Origin: Bacteroidetes bacterium ADurb.Bin145
GTDB taxonomy: Bacteria > Bacteroidota > Bacteroidia > Bacteroidales > VadinHA17
Assembly: GCA_002070505.1 (NCBI GenBank)
Contig: MWDJ01000019.1
Location: 1-56,344, forward strand
Direction of reading: 5' to 3'
Length of the DNA stretch: 56,344 bases
Shown: positions 1-9,176 of the stretch, piece by piece
How the letters are laid out: every line of letters starts with the position of its first letter
How positions within the stretch are numbered: the stretch's first letter is position 1
Notes under the pieces: generated by a model
Told to the model about the DNA's origin: nothing
The model's database searches: none
The model's input: only the letters and a program-made list of their open reading frames with translations
Made by a program: the position numbers and the translations under genes

Positions 1-2398
1 TTCCTGCGACTACATTTACAAGATCTTCTGTTGTAGCTCCGTTGCTCCACAGATATGTATAAGGCGCTGTCCCGCTTGTTACTGTAAGATTAACTGCTCC
101 CGTTGACCCTCCAAAACATTTGACGTTAGTCACAGCTGTTGTACCGGACAAGGCCGATGCCGGTTGTAATACTGTCCCGGATGCTGTTGTCGTACAAAGA
201 TTAGCGTCAGTGATGGTAACTGTATATACTCCAGCAGCTACATTGACAAGGTCTTCTGTTGTTGCACCGTTGCTCCACAGATATGTATATGGCGCTGTTC
301 CCCCCGTGACTGTAAGGTTAACTGATCCCGTTGGTGTACCGAAACATTTAACATTCACTACTGTTGTACCGGCTGTCAGGGGAATCGCAGGTTGGGTAAT
401 AAGGAAGGGCACTTCAAAAGTGCAGAAGTTTGCATCTCTTATCGTAACTATATGATTGCCGAGCGAAATCCCTGTGAAAGATCCGGTTGCCACATAGGAA
501 CCGCCATCGAGGGAATAACTATAAGGAGGCAGGCCTGAACCGGAAGTTGCGGCGACTGTTACCTTTCCGTCAGAGCCTCCGTTGCAGGAGATATCTGTCA
601 GAGAAGTAACAGAACCGGAAAGATTATCTATTGCGACATCGATGAAGACTGAAGCTGAACAGTTATAATTATTTTCAACACTTACTGTGATTCTTCCGGT
701 CGGATTATTTCCCCATCTTACTTTGACATAATTATCACCCGGAGCTCCTCCTGATACTGCTTTACCGCCTGTAATACTCCAATAATGGGATCGGAAAGTG
801 CCGGTCAGGGAATATGTATATTCGATACCGGCACATGCATTCACTGCAGGAGAATTAAATACAGGAACGGATACCGGATGAATAGTGACTGTATCAATCA
901 TATAGGATATACATGGATCTCCGGCAATATTTGGTCTTGTAACAGTTGCCCTGACAATTCCCTGGCTTACTCCAATATTCCATTGGACTTCAATCCTGCT
1001 TGTATCAGGATCAGGTGACAGAATTGTTCCATTCTCAATCGACCATGAATAAATTGCACCGGAATCGGTATTGACACTATAGATTGCTGTTGCTCCTTCA
1101 CAGGCTTCAGAATACATGCTTGTAATATTATTGAAAAGCGGGCCTTCTTTCCTGATCACCATTTCAGAGGTATCAACACATCCAACACCATCATGCACTA
1201 TGAGCCTGATATGATAGATCCCGTTGGGCAAAGTTGCGTTATTAAAGAACGGCGTCTGCAGGGTACTAGTATTGGTGGGGACCAGGTAGGGCGGAACCGG
1301 GATAAAAGAAAGGAAGGGCTTATACAGATCCTCAAGTCCATCCCAGAAATAGGTATAAAGTGAGTCGACACCTGTCACATTGGCTTTATACAGTGCATAT
1401 GGCACAGCCAGATCGCAGTTATTGAGAGACATGCTTTCGATCTCGAAGGAAGGTGCGACTGTTATTTTAATACTTTTCGATGAAGAATTTCCATAAGAGT
1501 CAACTGCAGTCAGAATCACAGTTTTTGTGCCGCTGTCACCGCAGCTGAATGAACTGGGAGCAACAGAAAGAACAACAGGTCCGCAATTATCAGAAGATCC
1601 GTTATCAATATCCGAAGGTTGGAGAATCCCTGTCCCATCCGGATCGAGAACCAATTTAAATGTTTTCAGGATCACAACGGGAGATATTGTATCCAGCACT
1701 GTTACTTGTGAAGAACATGAAGCAGTGTTTCCTGAAGCATCAGTCCCGGTAAAGATTACATTTACAGGAGCACCGATATCTGAACAGCTGAAGGTTGTCC
1801 GGTTGACATAAAATCTTACAGGTCCTCCGCAATTATCTGTAGTTCCGTTATTAAGGTCAGCCGGATTGATTGTTGCAGAACCCGACTGATCAAGATATAC
1901 GTTAATGTTTTTACAGGCCATCACAGGAGGCAGGTTATCTCTTACGATAACGGTGGCCACACAGCTGGAAACCATCCCTGTGTTGTCTGTCACAGTGAGG
2001 ATAACATTGTTGGCACCTATATTCGAGCAGTTAAATGAAGAGGGAGTGGCAACCATGCTGGTAATCGTCCCGTCGGGATCATATGAACCACCGTTGATAT
2101 CGGCTCCGGTGATCGTGACTGTGCCGCCCGGACCCAGCTGAACGGTTATGCTTTTACATATGGCTACCGGGGGCAGCACTGAATACTGACCCGTATACGA
2201 CCCGGTGGGTGATAATTCACTGCTGATGATATTTGCTGTTACTGCACTTGCTGTAAAACCTGCACTATCTCCTGCCATAAGAGATTGAACTGCAGGCATG
2301 AAGAACAAGTAAATAAGGAGCAATATCATCTTTGCATTTATGTGTTTCAGGGCTGGTAACATTCGGATATCAGTGTAATGAACCCCTGTTTGACTCAT
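1..2398 (-). CDS. Giant SprB-repeat surface protein, N-terminal part (partial)
   Basis: Read on the minus strand, one uninterrupted frame runs from ATG at 2398 to the left edge (799 codons, no stop), so the C-terminus is outside the window. After a hydrophobic signal segment (ILLLIYLFFM, about residues 24-33) come three related roughly 80-residue cysteine-containing units, each with a phrase like 'DIDNGSSDNCG'. Two PKD-like stretches follow ('YSWSIENGT', 'HYWSITGG'). From about residue 600 there are SprB-type repeats carrying the hallmark 'APYTYLWSNGATTEDL'; the last two are 76 residues (228 bp) apart and nearly identical in DNA. Proteins of this kind in Bacteroidota are huge T9SS-exported adhesins or gliding-motility filaments. 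That function is inferred from the repeats; the sorting tail is not seen. A second in-frame ATG 12 codons in (MLPALKHINAK) is an equally plausible start. Confidence 0.85.
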   Translation of the reverse strand, partial: MSQTGVHYTDIRMLPALKHINAKMILLLIYLFFMPAVQSLMAGDSAGFTASAVTANIISSELSPTGSYTGQYSVLPPVAICKSITVQLGPGGTVTITGADINGGSYDPDGTITSMVATPSSFNCSNIGANNVILTVTDNTGMVSSCVATVIVRDNLPPVMACKNINVYLDQSGSATINPADLNNGTTDNCGGPVRFYVNRTTFSCSDIGAPVNVIFTGTDASGNTASCSSQVTVLDTISPVVILKTFKLVLDPDGTGILQPSDIDNGSSDNCGPVVLSVAPSSFSCGDSGTKTVILTAVDSYGNSSSKSIKITVAPSFEIESMSLNNCDLAVPYALYKANVTGVDSLYTYFWDGLEDLYKPFLSFIPVPPYLVPTNTSTLQTPFFNNATLPNGIYHIRLIVHDGVGCVDTSEMVIRKEGPLFNNITSMYSEACEGATAIYSVNTDSGAIYSWSIENGTILSPDPDTSRIEVQWNIGVSQGIVRATVTRPNIAGDPCISYMIDTVTIHPVSVPVFNSPAVNACAGIEYTYSLTGTFRSHYWSITGGKAVSGGAPGDNYVKVRWGNNPTGRITVSVENNYNCSASVFIDVAIDNLSGSVTSLTDISCNGGSDGKVTVAATSGSGLPPYSYSLDGGSYVATGSFTGISLGNHIVTIRDANFCTFEVPFLITQPAIPLTAGTTVVNVKCFGTPTGSVNLTVTGGTAPYTYLWSNGATTEDLVNVAAGVYTVTITDANLCTTTASGTVLQPASALSGTTAVTNVKCFGGSTGAVNLTVTSGTAPYTYLWSNGATTEDLVNVVAG

Positions 2399-2708
2399 AT
2401 TATTCCTGATAAAGAATTTATCCGGATTAATAGCTGAAGAACAAAACTTATCTCTCATTGAGGTCAGGTTCAGTTTGGATTTATTTCAACTCAGTAATTA
2501 TGAATACATTAAATATATGCAGATGATCAGGAATTATCCACATATTAGCCGCATTATAACAAATTGTAGCGAATTTAAGAAATTTAGAACACTTTGAGAC
2601 AGTATAATTACTTAGTGTTTTCAACATATTAACAACTAAGAAAAAGAATTGTAATTAATTTATTTTGCAGAATCTTAAAATGTAAGTTATATTTGCACTC
2701 ACTTTTTC
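2399..2708. other. Intergenic gap between adhesin gene and tRNA-Val
   Basis: AT-rich spacer of about 310 bp between the divergent adhesin gene and the tRNA. I see no ORF or RNA fold in it apart from the tRNA promoter at its right end. The adhesin promoter should lie here on the minus strand, but I found only a degenerate -7-like sequence (TAAGTTTTG, one base too long). Confidence 0.5.
2664..2695 (+). promoter_or_regulatory. Bacteroidota-type promoter of tRNA-Val
   Basis: A TTTG -33 box (2664-2667) is followed after 20 bp by TATATTTG (2688-2695), an exact match to the TAnnTTTG -7 box of the Bacteroidota primary sigma factor. The tRNA begins 13 bp downstream. This is one of the best promoters in the window and supports the phylum call. 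Confidence 0.75.
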
Positions 2709-2783
2709 GGGCGATTAGCTCAGTTGGTTCAGAGCATATGCCTTACAAGCATAGGGTCGGGGGTTCGACTCCCTCATCGCCCA
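2709..2783 (+). tRNA. tRNA-Val (anticodon UAC)
   Basis: A 75-nt cloverleaf can be folded by eye: acceptor GGGCGAT/ATCGCCC, D arm GCTC/GAGC, anticodon stem TATGC/GCATA around loop CTTACAA (anticodon TAC), five-base variable loop, T arm GGGGG/CCCTC with TTCGACT, discriminator A. CCA is not encoded; the next bases are CAA. It stands alone, preceded by its own strong promoter. Confidence 0.95.
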
Positions 2784-2885
2784 CAAAGATCATAATCGGA
2801 AGATCTCGCTGATGTTTTTCGTTTATATTCATTAAATCTATACCACGCGATCGGTTTTTACTTATATTCGCTTTTTTTTATCAGG

Positions 2886-3698
2886 ATGAAAAAGTACAGG
2901 ATCGCCATACTTGGTGGCGGAAATATCGGGACCTCACTGGCAAAAGGGCTTATCAGGTCGGGGCAATATGACATTGAAGAAATCATTCTCACTGAAAAGC
3001 GTGAATCAAGAATTTCATTTTTAAAGAAAGCCGGATTCAATATTACTGAGGATAACAATGAAGCAGTATCCAGCGCCGAGATTGTGGTCATGGCCGTAAA
3101 ACCCCAACAGTTTTATATGCTGAAAGAGGAAATAAAAACAAAATTCAACTCGCACCATTTCCTTATTTCAACGATCACCGGCATTTCACACAAGGATATT
3201 GAGACAGCCTTCGGTTCAATTCCAAATATCCGGATAATGCCAAATACAGCTCTTGAGATCTGCGAATCAATGACCTGTTTATCATTCAGACATACGACCG
3301 GCAAACAGGAGAAAACTGTTATTGATATGTTTGAAAAGATGGGCAAAACGGTTATAATCCCGGAAGAGCTTATGGATGCTGCAACGGTCATCGGAGCCTG
3401 CGGAATTGCTTTTGCACTAAGGTTTATGCGTGCAATGTCCCAGGGAGGTATAGAAATAGGGTTCAATGCAGAAATGTCCCAGATGATAACTGCCCAGACG
3501 GTAAGGGGAGCCTCCCGTCTTATTCTTGAAACCGGGAACCATGCGGAGCAAGAGATCGACAAGGTCACTACTCCACAGGGAATTACAATATCCGGACTGA
3601 ATGAAATGGAACATCAGGGATTAAGTTCTGCTGTGATCCGCGGACTGATAACTTCCTTCAATAAACTGGAAAACCTGTCTGTAAAATCTTCGAAATAG
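2886..3698 (+). CDS. proC: Pyrroline-5-carboxylate reductase
   Basis: Catalyses the last step of proline synthesis, NAD(P)H-dependent reduction of 1-pyrroline-5-carboxylate to L-proline, in the cytoplasm. The 270-residue protein has the family length. It opens with a Rossmann dinucleotide motif (ILGGGNIGTSLAKGL, from residue 8), then 'AVKPQQF' and 'ISTITGI' in the NAD(P)-binding half. The C-terminal dimerisation/substrate domain carries 'AQTVRGASRLI' and 'TTPQGIT', both typical of ProC. The ATG at 2886 is used because the Rossmann fold begins immediately after it. It follows tRNA-Val by about 100 bp and converges with the next gene; a weak -7-like TATATTCG lies at 2863-2870. Confidence 0.93.
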   Translation: MKKYRIAILGGGNIGTSLAKGLIRSGQYDIEEIILTEKRESRISFLKKAGFNITEDNNEAVSSAEIVVMAVKPQQFYMLKEEIKTKFNSHHFLISTITGISHKDIETAFGSIPNIRIMPNTALEICESMTCLSFRHTTGKQEKTVIDMFEKMGKTVIIPEELMDAATVIGACGIAFALRFMRAMSQGGIEIGFNAEMSQMITAQTVRGASRLILETGNHAEQEIDKVTTPQGITISGLNEMEHQGLSSAVIRGLITSFNKLENLSVKSSK

Positions 3699-3715
3699 GC
3701 ATTTAATGCACAACT

Positions 3716-3753
3716 GGTAACTTTTAGTAGGTGAATTTCAATTCAGAGTTACC
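3716..3753. terminator. Possible bidirectional hairpin between convergent genes
   Basis: GGTAACT (3716-3722) pairs with AGTTACC (3747-3753), and GAATT/AATTC nests inside the 24-nt loop. It lies exactly between the convergent proC and T9SS-cargo genes. There is no clear U-tract, so this is a weak call. Confidence 0.3.
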
Positions 3754-4991
3754 TAGTTCTTGACTATCTTGTACCTGTCAGCCTTCTTATCTCCTATTTT
3801 CAGTATGTAGATGCCTGATGGCATACCTGCTACAGAGATCCCTGGTATTTCATCCGGAAGAATGCCCGACTTTACAGTATGTCCCGTCATATCGGTAAGG
3901 GAATATTTTGAGTACCTTAATGAATCATTACATTTTACTGAGATATAATCTCTGGCCGGGATAGGGTAAGGCTTATATCTTGAATCTGTATTGTCTTCAG
4001 GTGTGCCTGTAATAGTATTGAAATATTTCTTTAACCATTTGCTCAGATCAATGATCTGCAGCTTATTTGGAATTATCAGCAGTGAGCCGACAGAGACATA
4101 CTCGTTTGAAATGTAATATTTTAATCCATTGACAGTACTTATGCCTTCAACCTGATGATAAGGGCAGTTTAGGGTGATCTTCCTTTTATTTCCGCTGAAA
4201 AAATCCGTTTCGTTGAAGTCGTAAAGCAGGTAAATGAAAGGCACCCATGAGCTGCTGTATCCGCACAATACAACAAGATCCTTTGAATCCAGAAATACAG
4301 CACCGGTTATTAAACCTTCTACATTATGGGTTGCCTTCAGTTTTGCCTTATATGTCCCTGGTGATTTAGGCAAAGAATACAGGCTTGTTTTATTACTTAT
4401 CCACTGTTTAGTGAAAAGATAAATACTGTCGTTTGTGACAATAAAAGCTTCACAATCAAAATCAGTGTAATTCACCCCTGAAGGATCCATACCGGTCTGA
4501 TCGGAGTATGAAAAGTAAATTGTTTCAATTGATGGATTACCTGTGAGAAGGCTGTTCTTTTCAATTTTTAGTATCCTCAGATCGGTCCGGTTCCCGGTAC
4601 CATTATTTCCAAAATCACCTATGTACAGGTGTGTATCGTCCTTTGAGATCTCTTCCCAATCACTGTTTATAGCTCCGGTAACAGGAAATGAATTAATTAT
4701 TCTCCCGTTTAATGTATCGAGTTTGTAGATATTTATATCTGTGTTGTCGTTTTGTGTCCAGAGATAATCACCCCACCTTAAAAGACCCGATGTTTCCTTC
4801 AGTTCACCAGGGAGATTAGTTCCGGAAAGGGGAGATACTTCAGCCGGATCGTAGACACAGCTGCCGTCGTTTATTGTGGCCGACTTGTTATAGTTTATTG
4901 CGAGGGGATCAGTACAGCCTCTTGTCTGGCTATAAATACCAGCAGGCAGAGAGCATATGATTACCGGAAATATCAATAAAGATATTTTCAT
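3753..4991 (-). CDS. Secreted beta-propeller-like protein with T9SS sorting tail
   Basis: 412 residues with a signal peptide (1-21, ending 'GIYSQ'). Next is a short cysteine motif 'GCTDPLAINYNKSATINDGSC' seen N-terminally in many secreted Bacteroidota proteins. The central region (about 60-330) alternates strands with phrases such as 'SDWEEISKDDTHLYIGDFG' and 'VEGLITGAVF', resembling a beta-propeller. The last roughly 70 residues ('YPIPARDYISV...SGIYILKIG...KIVKN') match the type A T9SS C-terminal domain (Por_Secre_tail), so the protein should cross the outer membrane by T9SS and be released or anchored. The enzyme activity, if any, is unknown. It lies downstream of the membrane-fusion gene on the same strand with a 93-bp gap. 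Confidence 0.8.
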   Translation of the reverse strand: MKISLLIFPVIICSLPAGIYSQTRGCTDPLAINYNKSATINDGSCVYDPAEVSPLSGTNLPGELKETSGLLRWGDYLWTQNDNTDINIYKLDTLNGRIINSFPVTGAINSDWEEISKDDTHLYIGDFGNNGTGNRTDLRILKIEKNSLLTGNPSIETIYFSYSDQTGMDPSGVNYTDFDCEAFIVTNDSIYLFTKQWISNKTSLYSLPKSPGTYKAKLKATHNVEGLITGAVFLDSKDLVVLCGYSSSWVPFIYLLYDFNETDFFSGNKRKITLNCPYHQVEGISTVNGLKYYISNEYVSVGSLLIIPNKLQIIDLSKWLKKYFNTITGTPEDNTDSRYKPYPIPARDYISVKCNDSLRYSKYSLTDMTGHTVKSGILPDEIPGISVAGMPSGIYILKIGDKKADRYKIVKN

Positions 4992-5084
4992 CCATGCTTA
5001 ATGAATGGTCAATCTTCAGGACTAAGAAGTCTATTAATGTAAATATACAGAATTTACTTACAGCTTATCCCGTAAAATCAGCAC

Positions 5085-6419
5085 TTATTGATTAGTGGCA
5101 AGCAGATTTTGACCAACAGTTCTGAATTTCGCAAAATCATCAGGAGGAACGACATAAATGGGAGTTCCTTCTTCCAGTCCCTGCCTTACAATTACGTTCT
5201 TATCGTTCTCTTCGCCGAGCACCACGATCTGTTTGGTTTTATTCTTCTTTATCACATAAGGTATGCTGTCACTTCCGGCATGAACACATTCAAGAGGGAT
5301 ATAAATTGCATCATTTATGCTCTTTATGATAATTTTGTTCCAGGTTGTCATTTCCGGTCTCAGTTCGGAATCAGTACCATCAACTTTGATAAGAACTTCA
5401 AACATTTTTGCATCCGAATTAGGCAGAACTTCTCCCACATTTGCAACTGTGTTCACCGTACCGGTAATTGTTTTTCCAGGTAATGCATCAATTGTCATTA
5501 CCGCTTTCTGACCTACTTTTACTTTATTGACCTCAATCTCACTTACATAAACTTTAGAGAGCATTGAGGTAAGATCGGGCATTGTAGCCACAACCATATC
5601 AAATGGATTTAATGTAGATCCTGCTTTTCTCTTGGAACCGTTAAACTCTTCCTTATACATTACTATTCCCGCTTTGGGTGCTCTTACAGTGAATTTATTA
5701 AGGAAATCCTGAAGACTGGCAACATATTCCTGAGCGTCCTGAAGTTTCTTTCTTGCCGTTGAGATATCAGTGAGAGCCTGTGCCCGTCTCAGAGAATAGT
5801 TTTTTATTAACTGATCGAGAGCACGTTGCTGCTTGTTAAGATTTATCTCTGCCTTACGCCGGGTTGCCGGCGGCTCGAATTTTGATTCATCAAGTGTTAT
5901 TTTGGCCTCCTGGACAATATACCTCTGGTTCGTAATCTCATCTCTCAGGGAGGATAGAGTCACTGCAGTGTCAAGAATTGTCATTTCCAGTTTATTTTGC
6001 AGATTCTCAAGACTTTGAGTAGCTTCAGTCAATGTGTTTGTATAATCCGACCTGTCGAGCTGGGCTATGTAGTCGCCTTCTTTAACTATTGTTCCTTCAG
6101 CAACAATATCCTGGATTTTCATGTTCATTGCACGCATCATACCTCCACCACCACGGCCCCCTCCGCCGCCGCCTCTGAGACCACCTCCACCCGGACCTCC
6201 ACCCTGCTGCTCATTCTGGTTGATTTCCGGACCCATTACGTCAATTGCATTCTCTGCAAGTAATTTTCCTGCATTTGACACAGTAATTTCAAAAAGACCT
6301 CTTTTTGCTTCAGTAAAAGTGTTGTCCTTATTACTCTTTGAGGCAACCTTGTTGAAGATGATCATTGCTATTGTAATAACAGCAAAAACGATGGCGGTTA
6401 TTATTAATGTTCTTTTCAT
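5085..6419 (-). CDS. HlyD/MacA-type periplasmic adaptor (membrane fusion protein)
   Basis: 444 residues with one N-terminal membrane anchor (about 5-22, 'LIITAIVFAVITIAMIIF'). The order is a first lipoyl half ('IVKEGDYIAQLD'), a long coiled-coil hairpin (about 125-245, 'QSLENLQNKLEMTI...'), a second lipoyl half ('RAPKAGIVMYKEEFNGS') and a beta-barrel/MP domain. Such proteins join an inner-membrane ABC or RND pump to an outer-membrane channel, or take part in peptide export. No pump gene is adjacent, so the partner is elsewhere or unknown. Oddly, a glycine-rich stretch (about residues 72-92, runs of G broken by R/P/L) interrupts the N-terminal region before the lipoyl domain. Start ATG 6419 fits the membrane anchor. 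Confidence 0.85.
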   Translation of the reverse strand: MKRTLIITAIVFAVITIAMIIFNKVASKSNKDNTFTEAKRGLFEITVSNAGKLLAENAIDVMGPEINQNEQQGGGPGGGGLRGGGGGGRGGGGMMRAMNMKIQDIVAEGTIVKEGDYIAQLDRSDYTNTLTEATQSLENLQNKLEMTILDTAVTLSSLRDEITNQRYIVQEAKITLDESKFEPPATRRKAEINLNKQQRALDQLIKNYSLRRAQALTDISTARKKLQDAQEYVASLQDFLNKFTVRAPKAGIVMYKEEFNGSKRKAGSTLNPFDMVVATMPDLTSMLSKVYVSEIEVNKVKVGQKAVMTIDALPGKTITGTVNTVANVGEVLPNSDAKMFEVLIKVDGTDSELRPEMTTWNKIIIKSINDAIYIPLECVHAGSDSIPYVIKKNKTKQIVVLGEENDKNVIVRQGLEEGTPIYVVPPDDFAKFRTVGQNLLATNQ

Positions 6420-6508
6420 ATACTCCTAGAGACTGTTTTTTATCAATAGTATCTACCCAATAGACTATTTTAAAATGATTTTATTCCAATTCACTCAAAG
6501 AATTTCGA

Positions 6509-6516
6509 CAAAATTA
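6509..6516 (-). promoter_or_regulatory. Candidate -7 box upstream of the HlyD-type adaptor gene
   Basis: On the minus strand TAATTTTG matches TAnnTTTG, 90 bp upstream of the start at 6419 and inside the 130-bp gap after the sensor kinase. No good TTTG lies 19-20 bp upstream, so confidence is modest. Confidence 0.4.
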
Positions 6517-6549
6517 TTAAAAAAATGTTAAAGCAGATTCAGGAATCTG

Positions 6550-9066
6550 TTAATCAGCGTTTACGTTTTCGCTTTTCACATATGGGATTGTGAAGCTGAA
6601 AGTGGTCCCGTTTCCCGGCTGAGACTCGAGCCAGATCTTTCCTCCGAGAAGTTCAGCATATGCTTTACAGATGGAAAGGCCCAGACCGGTTCCCTGGTAT
6701 TGCCTTGATACAGTATTATCAACCTGGTAAAAACGTTCAAACACTTTGGAATGATATTCGGGGGGGATTCCTATCCCGGTATCTTTGACTGAGAATTCCA
6801 GAAAGCTGTCCTGGAGTTTATACCCTATATCAATACGTCCTTCAGGGGTGAATTTGATAGCATTATTGATGAGGTTTGAAAGTATCTGAACCAGCTTGGT
6901 ACCATCTGTTATTATCTCAGCGTTGTTATTCTTAAGAGGAGTTTTCAATGCCAGTTTTACTTTCTGTGCTCTTTCTTTGTAGCTGAATTGTTCACAGAGA
7001 CTCTTTAAAGCTCTGTTGATATTTATGCTCCGCAGATTCACCTTCATCTGACCGGTCTCGATACTTGCCAGATCGACAATATCATTTATTATTGAAAGTA
7101 ATTGATTACCGCTTTGTCTTATTATGTCAGTAAACTGAATTCTGTCGCTGCTGTTAAGCTCCGGGTCATTTAAAAGTGTTGAGAATCCCATAATTGCATT
7201 CATCGGGGTCCTGATTTCGTGCGACACATTATGCAGGAACGCAGTTTTCAGTCTGTCGCTTTCTTCGGCTTTTTCTTTTGCAGCGAGCAATTCAGTTGCA
7301 GCTATCACTTTTGAGGTTATATCTTCAACCATTACCAGAAAGAACTGTATCTCACCATTATTATTTCTGATTATACTTACAGTCGTAGAGCCCCATATAA
7401 GTGTACCATCCTTTTTCAGATATCGCTTTTCAGTATGGTGTATTGGTAATTCCTGTGATACAAGCTGAAGTATTGCCAGTTCATCTTTCTGTATGTCATC
7501 TGGATGCGTGAAATCCTTATAAGTCATCCCGAGCAACTCTTCCTCGGAATATCCAAGCAAACGGCAATAAGAGTTATTGGCTCTTATTATTCCCATATCC
7601 TTGTCAGTCATTGCAATGGACAACGGACTCTCTTCGAATATCTTACGGAATCTTTCCTCGCTTTCTTTCAGTATTTCCTCAGCATATTTCCGTTCTGTTA
7701 TATCACGGCAGATCGCCTGGTAGAATTTAATTCCTTCAATATCAACACGTCTTGCGCTTATCTCAATAGGAAAAACTGAACCATCCCTTCTTTTATGTCT
7801 TGATTCAAAAGTTGCATAGCCCATATGATCGAGTCTGGTAAAATTCTTTTCCAGCTTCTGGGCCGCTTTACTGTCGATCAGCTTTTTAAGAGGTTGTCCA
7901 ATAATCTCATCCCTTGTATACTGGTAAGCCTCAAGAGCTTTGTCATTAGCTTCAACAATGCCGAAATTATCATCAAGTAAAAGAATTATATCATTTGCAT
8001 ACTTAAGGATATAGTCAAAATGCCTTACCAGGGCCATCCTTTCCAGTTCAGCTTCATATTTCTCACGATAGTATCTGACTCTCTGGATCCACCAGAGGAA
8101 TCCCAGGAAAGAAGCTGTAGTAAGGTTAAAAAGAACTATTACTATAAGGATAAGCCTAAAGTTATCCTTCAGAGAACTGAATACTTCATTCCGATCTGTT
8201 TTAGCAACCAGAAACCATGGTGACTCAGGAATTTTCTTCATGGCAGCTATGACTTTTACTCCGCGGTAATCTACAGCATTAGTGGTTTGCCTCATCCCCA
8301 GCAATGCCTGAACTTCAGCAAGATTTTCTTCAGTTATCGATTTTTTCAAAGTCAGATTAGCTTTCGGCATATACCGCAGTTCGTTCAGATATAGTATCTC
8401 GTCACCCTCCTGATGGAAGAGGATCGCTTCGGATGTTATTGTAGCTGATGGCCAGGATTGAAGAATCGGATAGAATACTCTTTTAGGATCTATTCTTAGC
8501 ACCAGAGCACCAAAAGCTGAAGTGTCTGTTGTATCAGGACCTTTCATTGGTATAACGAGATCCAGATGGATAATGCTCACCTTCTCCGTCTGGTGGAGAT
8601 CGGTCAGTGTAATATTACCCGCCTTAATATAATCCGGAAGATGTGAAGCAAGATAATCACCGATAATAGTATCCTTATCCGGAAAATAGAGAACCGGCTG
8701 ACAATCACTGTTCACAAACAAGGCATCCCTGTAATCATAATTTTCAGTAAGACCTTTAAGGTATTGAATGAGATCTGCCTTCAGCTTCTTGTTTTTTCTG
8801 TCACGAAGAAAGTCGGAGAACTGCTGCATCAATATCGTATTCTGCCTGAAATTAGACCCGTCGGCTATTCTTTCGCTCCGCCATTGGATAATCTGTTTAG
8901 CTTTAAGGTCGGCAATTGCTGAAAGTTCTTTTGTAGAATTTATCAGGAGATTCTTTTTCTGACTCTGATAAAAGATGATACCTACAACTATCGATGCTGC
9001 AGACAGGATAAGGAATAAAACAATCAGCGGCCACGGTACAGCCGTCTTCTGCTTCTGAGAATTCAT
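6550..9066 (-). CDS. Membrane PAS-PAS sensor histidine kinase
   Basis: 838 residues. TM1 is about 13-33; a periplasmic sensor region of about 265 residues follows (Cache/CHASE-like by layout, not assigned); TM2 is about 300-325 ('LILIVIVLFNLTTASFLGFLWW'). PAS domain 1 (about 345-460, 'ANDIILLLDDNFGIVEAND') and PAS domain 2 (about 470-590, 'GYSEEELLGMTYKDFTHPDD') precede a HisKA domain with the phosphoacceptor His616 in 'NVSHEIRTPMNAIMGF'. The HATPase_c domain has an N-box 'NLINNAIKFT' (about 733), G1 'DTGIGIP' (about 762) and G2 'GTGLGLSICKAYAE' (about 792). There is no receiver domain and no adjacent response regulator, so this is an orphan kinase; the signal is unknown. The gene is monocistronic or leads into the adaptor gene 130 bp downstream. 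Confidence 0.93.
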   Translation of the reverse strand: MNSQKQKTAVPWPLIVLFLILSAASIVVGIIFYQSQKKNLLINSTKELSAIADLKAKQIIQWRSERIADGSNFRQNTILMQQFSDFLRDRKNKKLKADLIQYLKGLTENYDYRDALFVNSDCQPVLYFPDKDTIIGDYLASHLPDYIKAGNITLTDLHQTEKVSIIHLDLVIPMKGPDTTDTSAFGALVLRIDPKRVFYPILQSWPSATITSEAILFHQEGDEILYLNELRYMPKANLTLKKSITEENLAEVQALLGMRQTTNAVDYRGVKVIAAMKKIPESPWFLVAKTDRNEVFSSLKDNFRLILIVIVLFNLTTASFLGFLWWIQRVRYYREKYEAELERMALVRHFDYILKYANDIILLLDDNFGIVEANDKALEAYQYTRDEIIGQPLKKLIDSKAAQKLEKNFTRLDHMGYATFESRHKRRDGSVFPIEISARRVDIEGIKFYQAICRDITERKYAEEILKESEERFRKIFEESPLSIAMTDKDMGIIRANNSYCRLLGYSEEELLGMTYKDFTHPDDIQKDELAILQLVSQELPIHHTEKRYLKKDGTLIWGSTTVSIIRNNNGEIQFFLVMVEDITSKVIAATELLAAKEKAEESDRLKTAFLHNVSHEIRTPMNAIMGFSTLLNDPELNSSDRIQFTDIIRQSGNQLLSIINDIVDLASIETGQMKVNLRSININRALKSLCEQFSYKERAQKVKLALKTPLKNNNAEIITDGTKLVQILSNLINNAIKFTPEGRIDIGYKLQDSFLEFSVKDTGIGIPPEYHSKVFERFYQVDNTVSRQYQGTGLGLSICKAYAELLGGKIWLESQPGNGTTFSFTIPYVKSENVNAD

Positions 9067-9123
9067 TCTCGCACCCTTTTAAACTGGTATCAATATTACA
9101 ATTCTGACTTTCTTCAACAAACA

Positions 9124-9131
9124 CAAAATTA
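9124..9131 (-). promoter_or_regulatory. Candidate -7 box of the sensor kinase gene
   Basis: On the minus strand TAATTTTG matches the TAnnTTTG consensus 57 bp upstream of the start codon at 9066. A matching -33 element is not obvious. Confidence 0.4.
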
Positions 9132-9176
9132 ATACTTTCCTGATAATATTATATCAGATACCTCCAAGAATGAATT

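Noticed and set aside
120-2141. Four short plus-strand frames in the first 2.2 kb
   Set aside because: They are shadows of the continuous minus-strand adhesin gene, whose translation shows clear repeat domains.
2820-2880. Riboswitch or attenuator upstream of proC
   Set aside because: Only about 100 bp of AT-rich leader with no stable fold or leader peptide that I could see.
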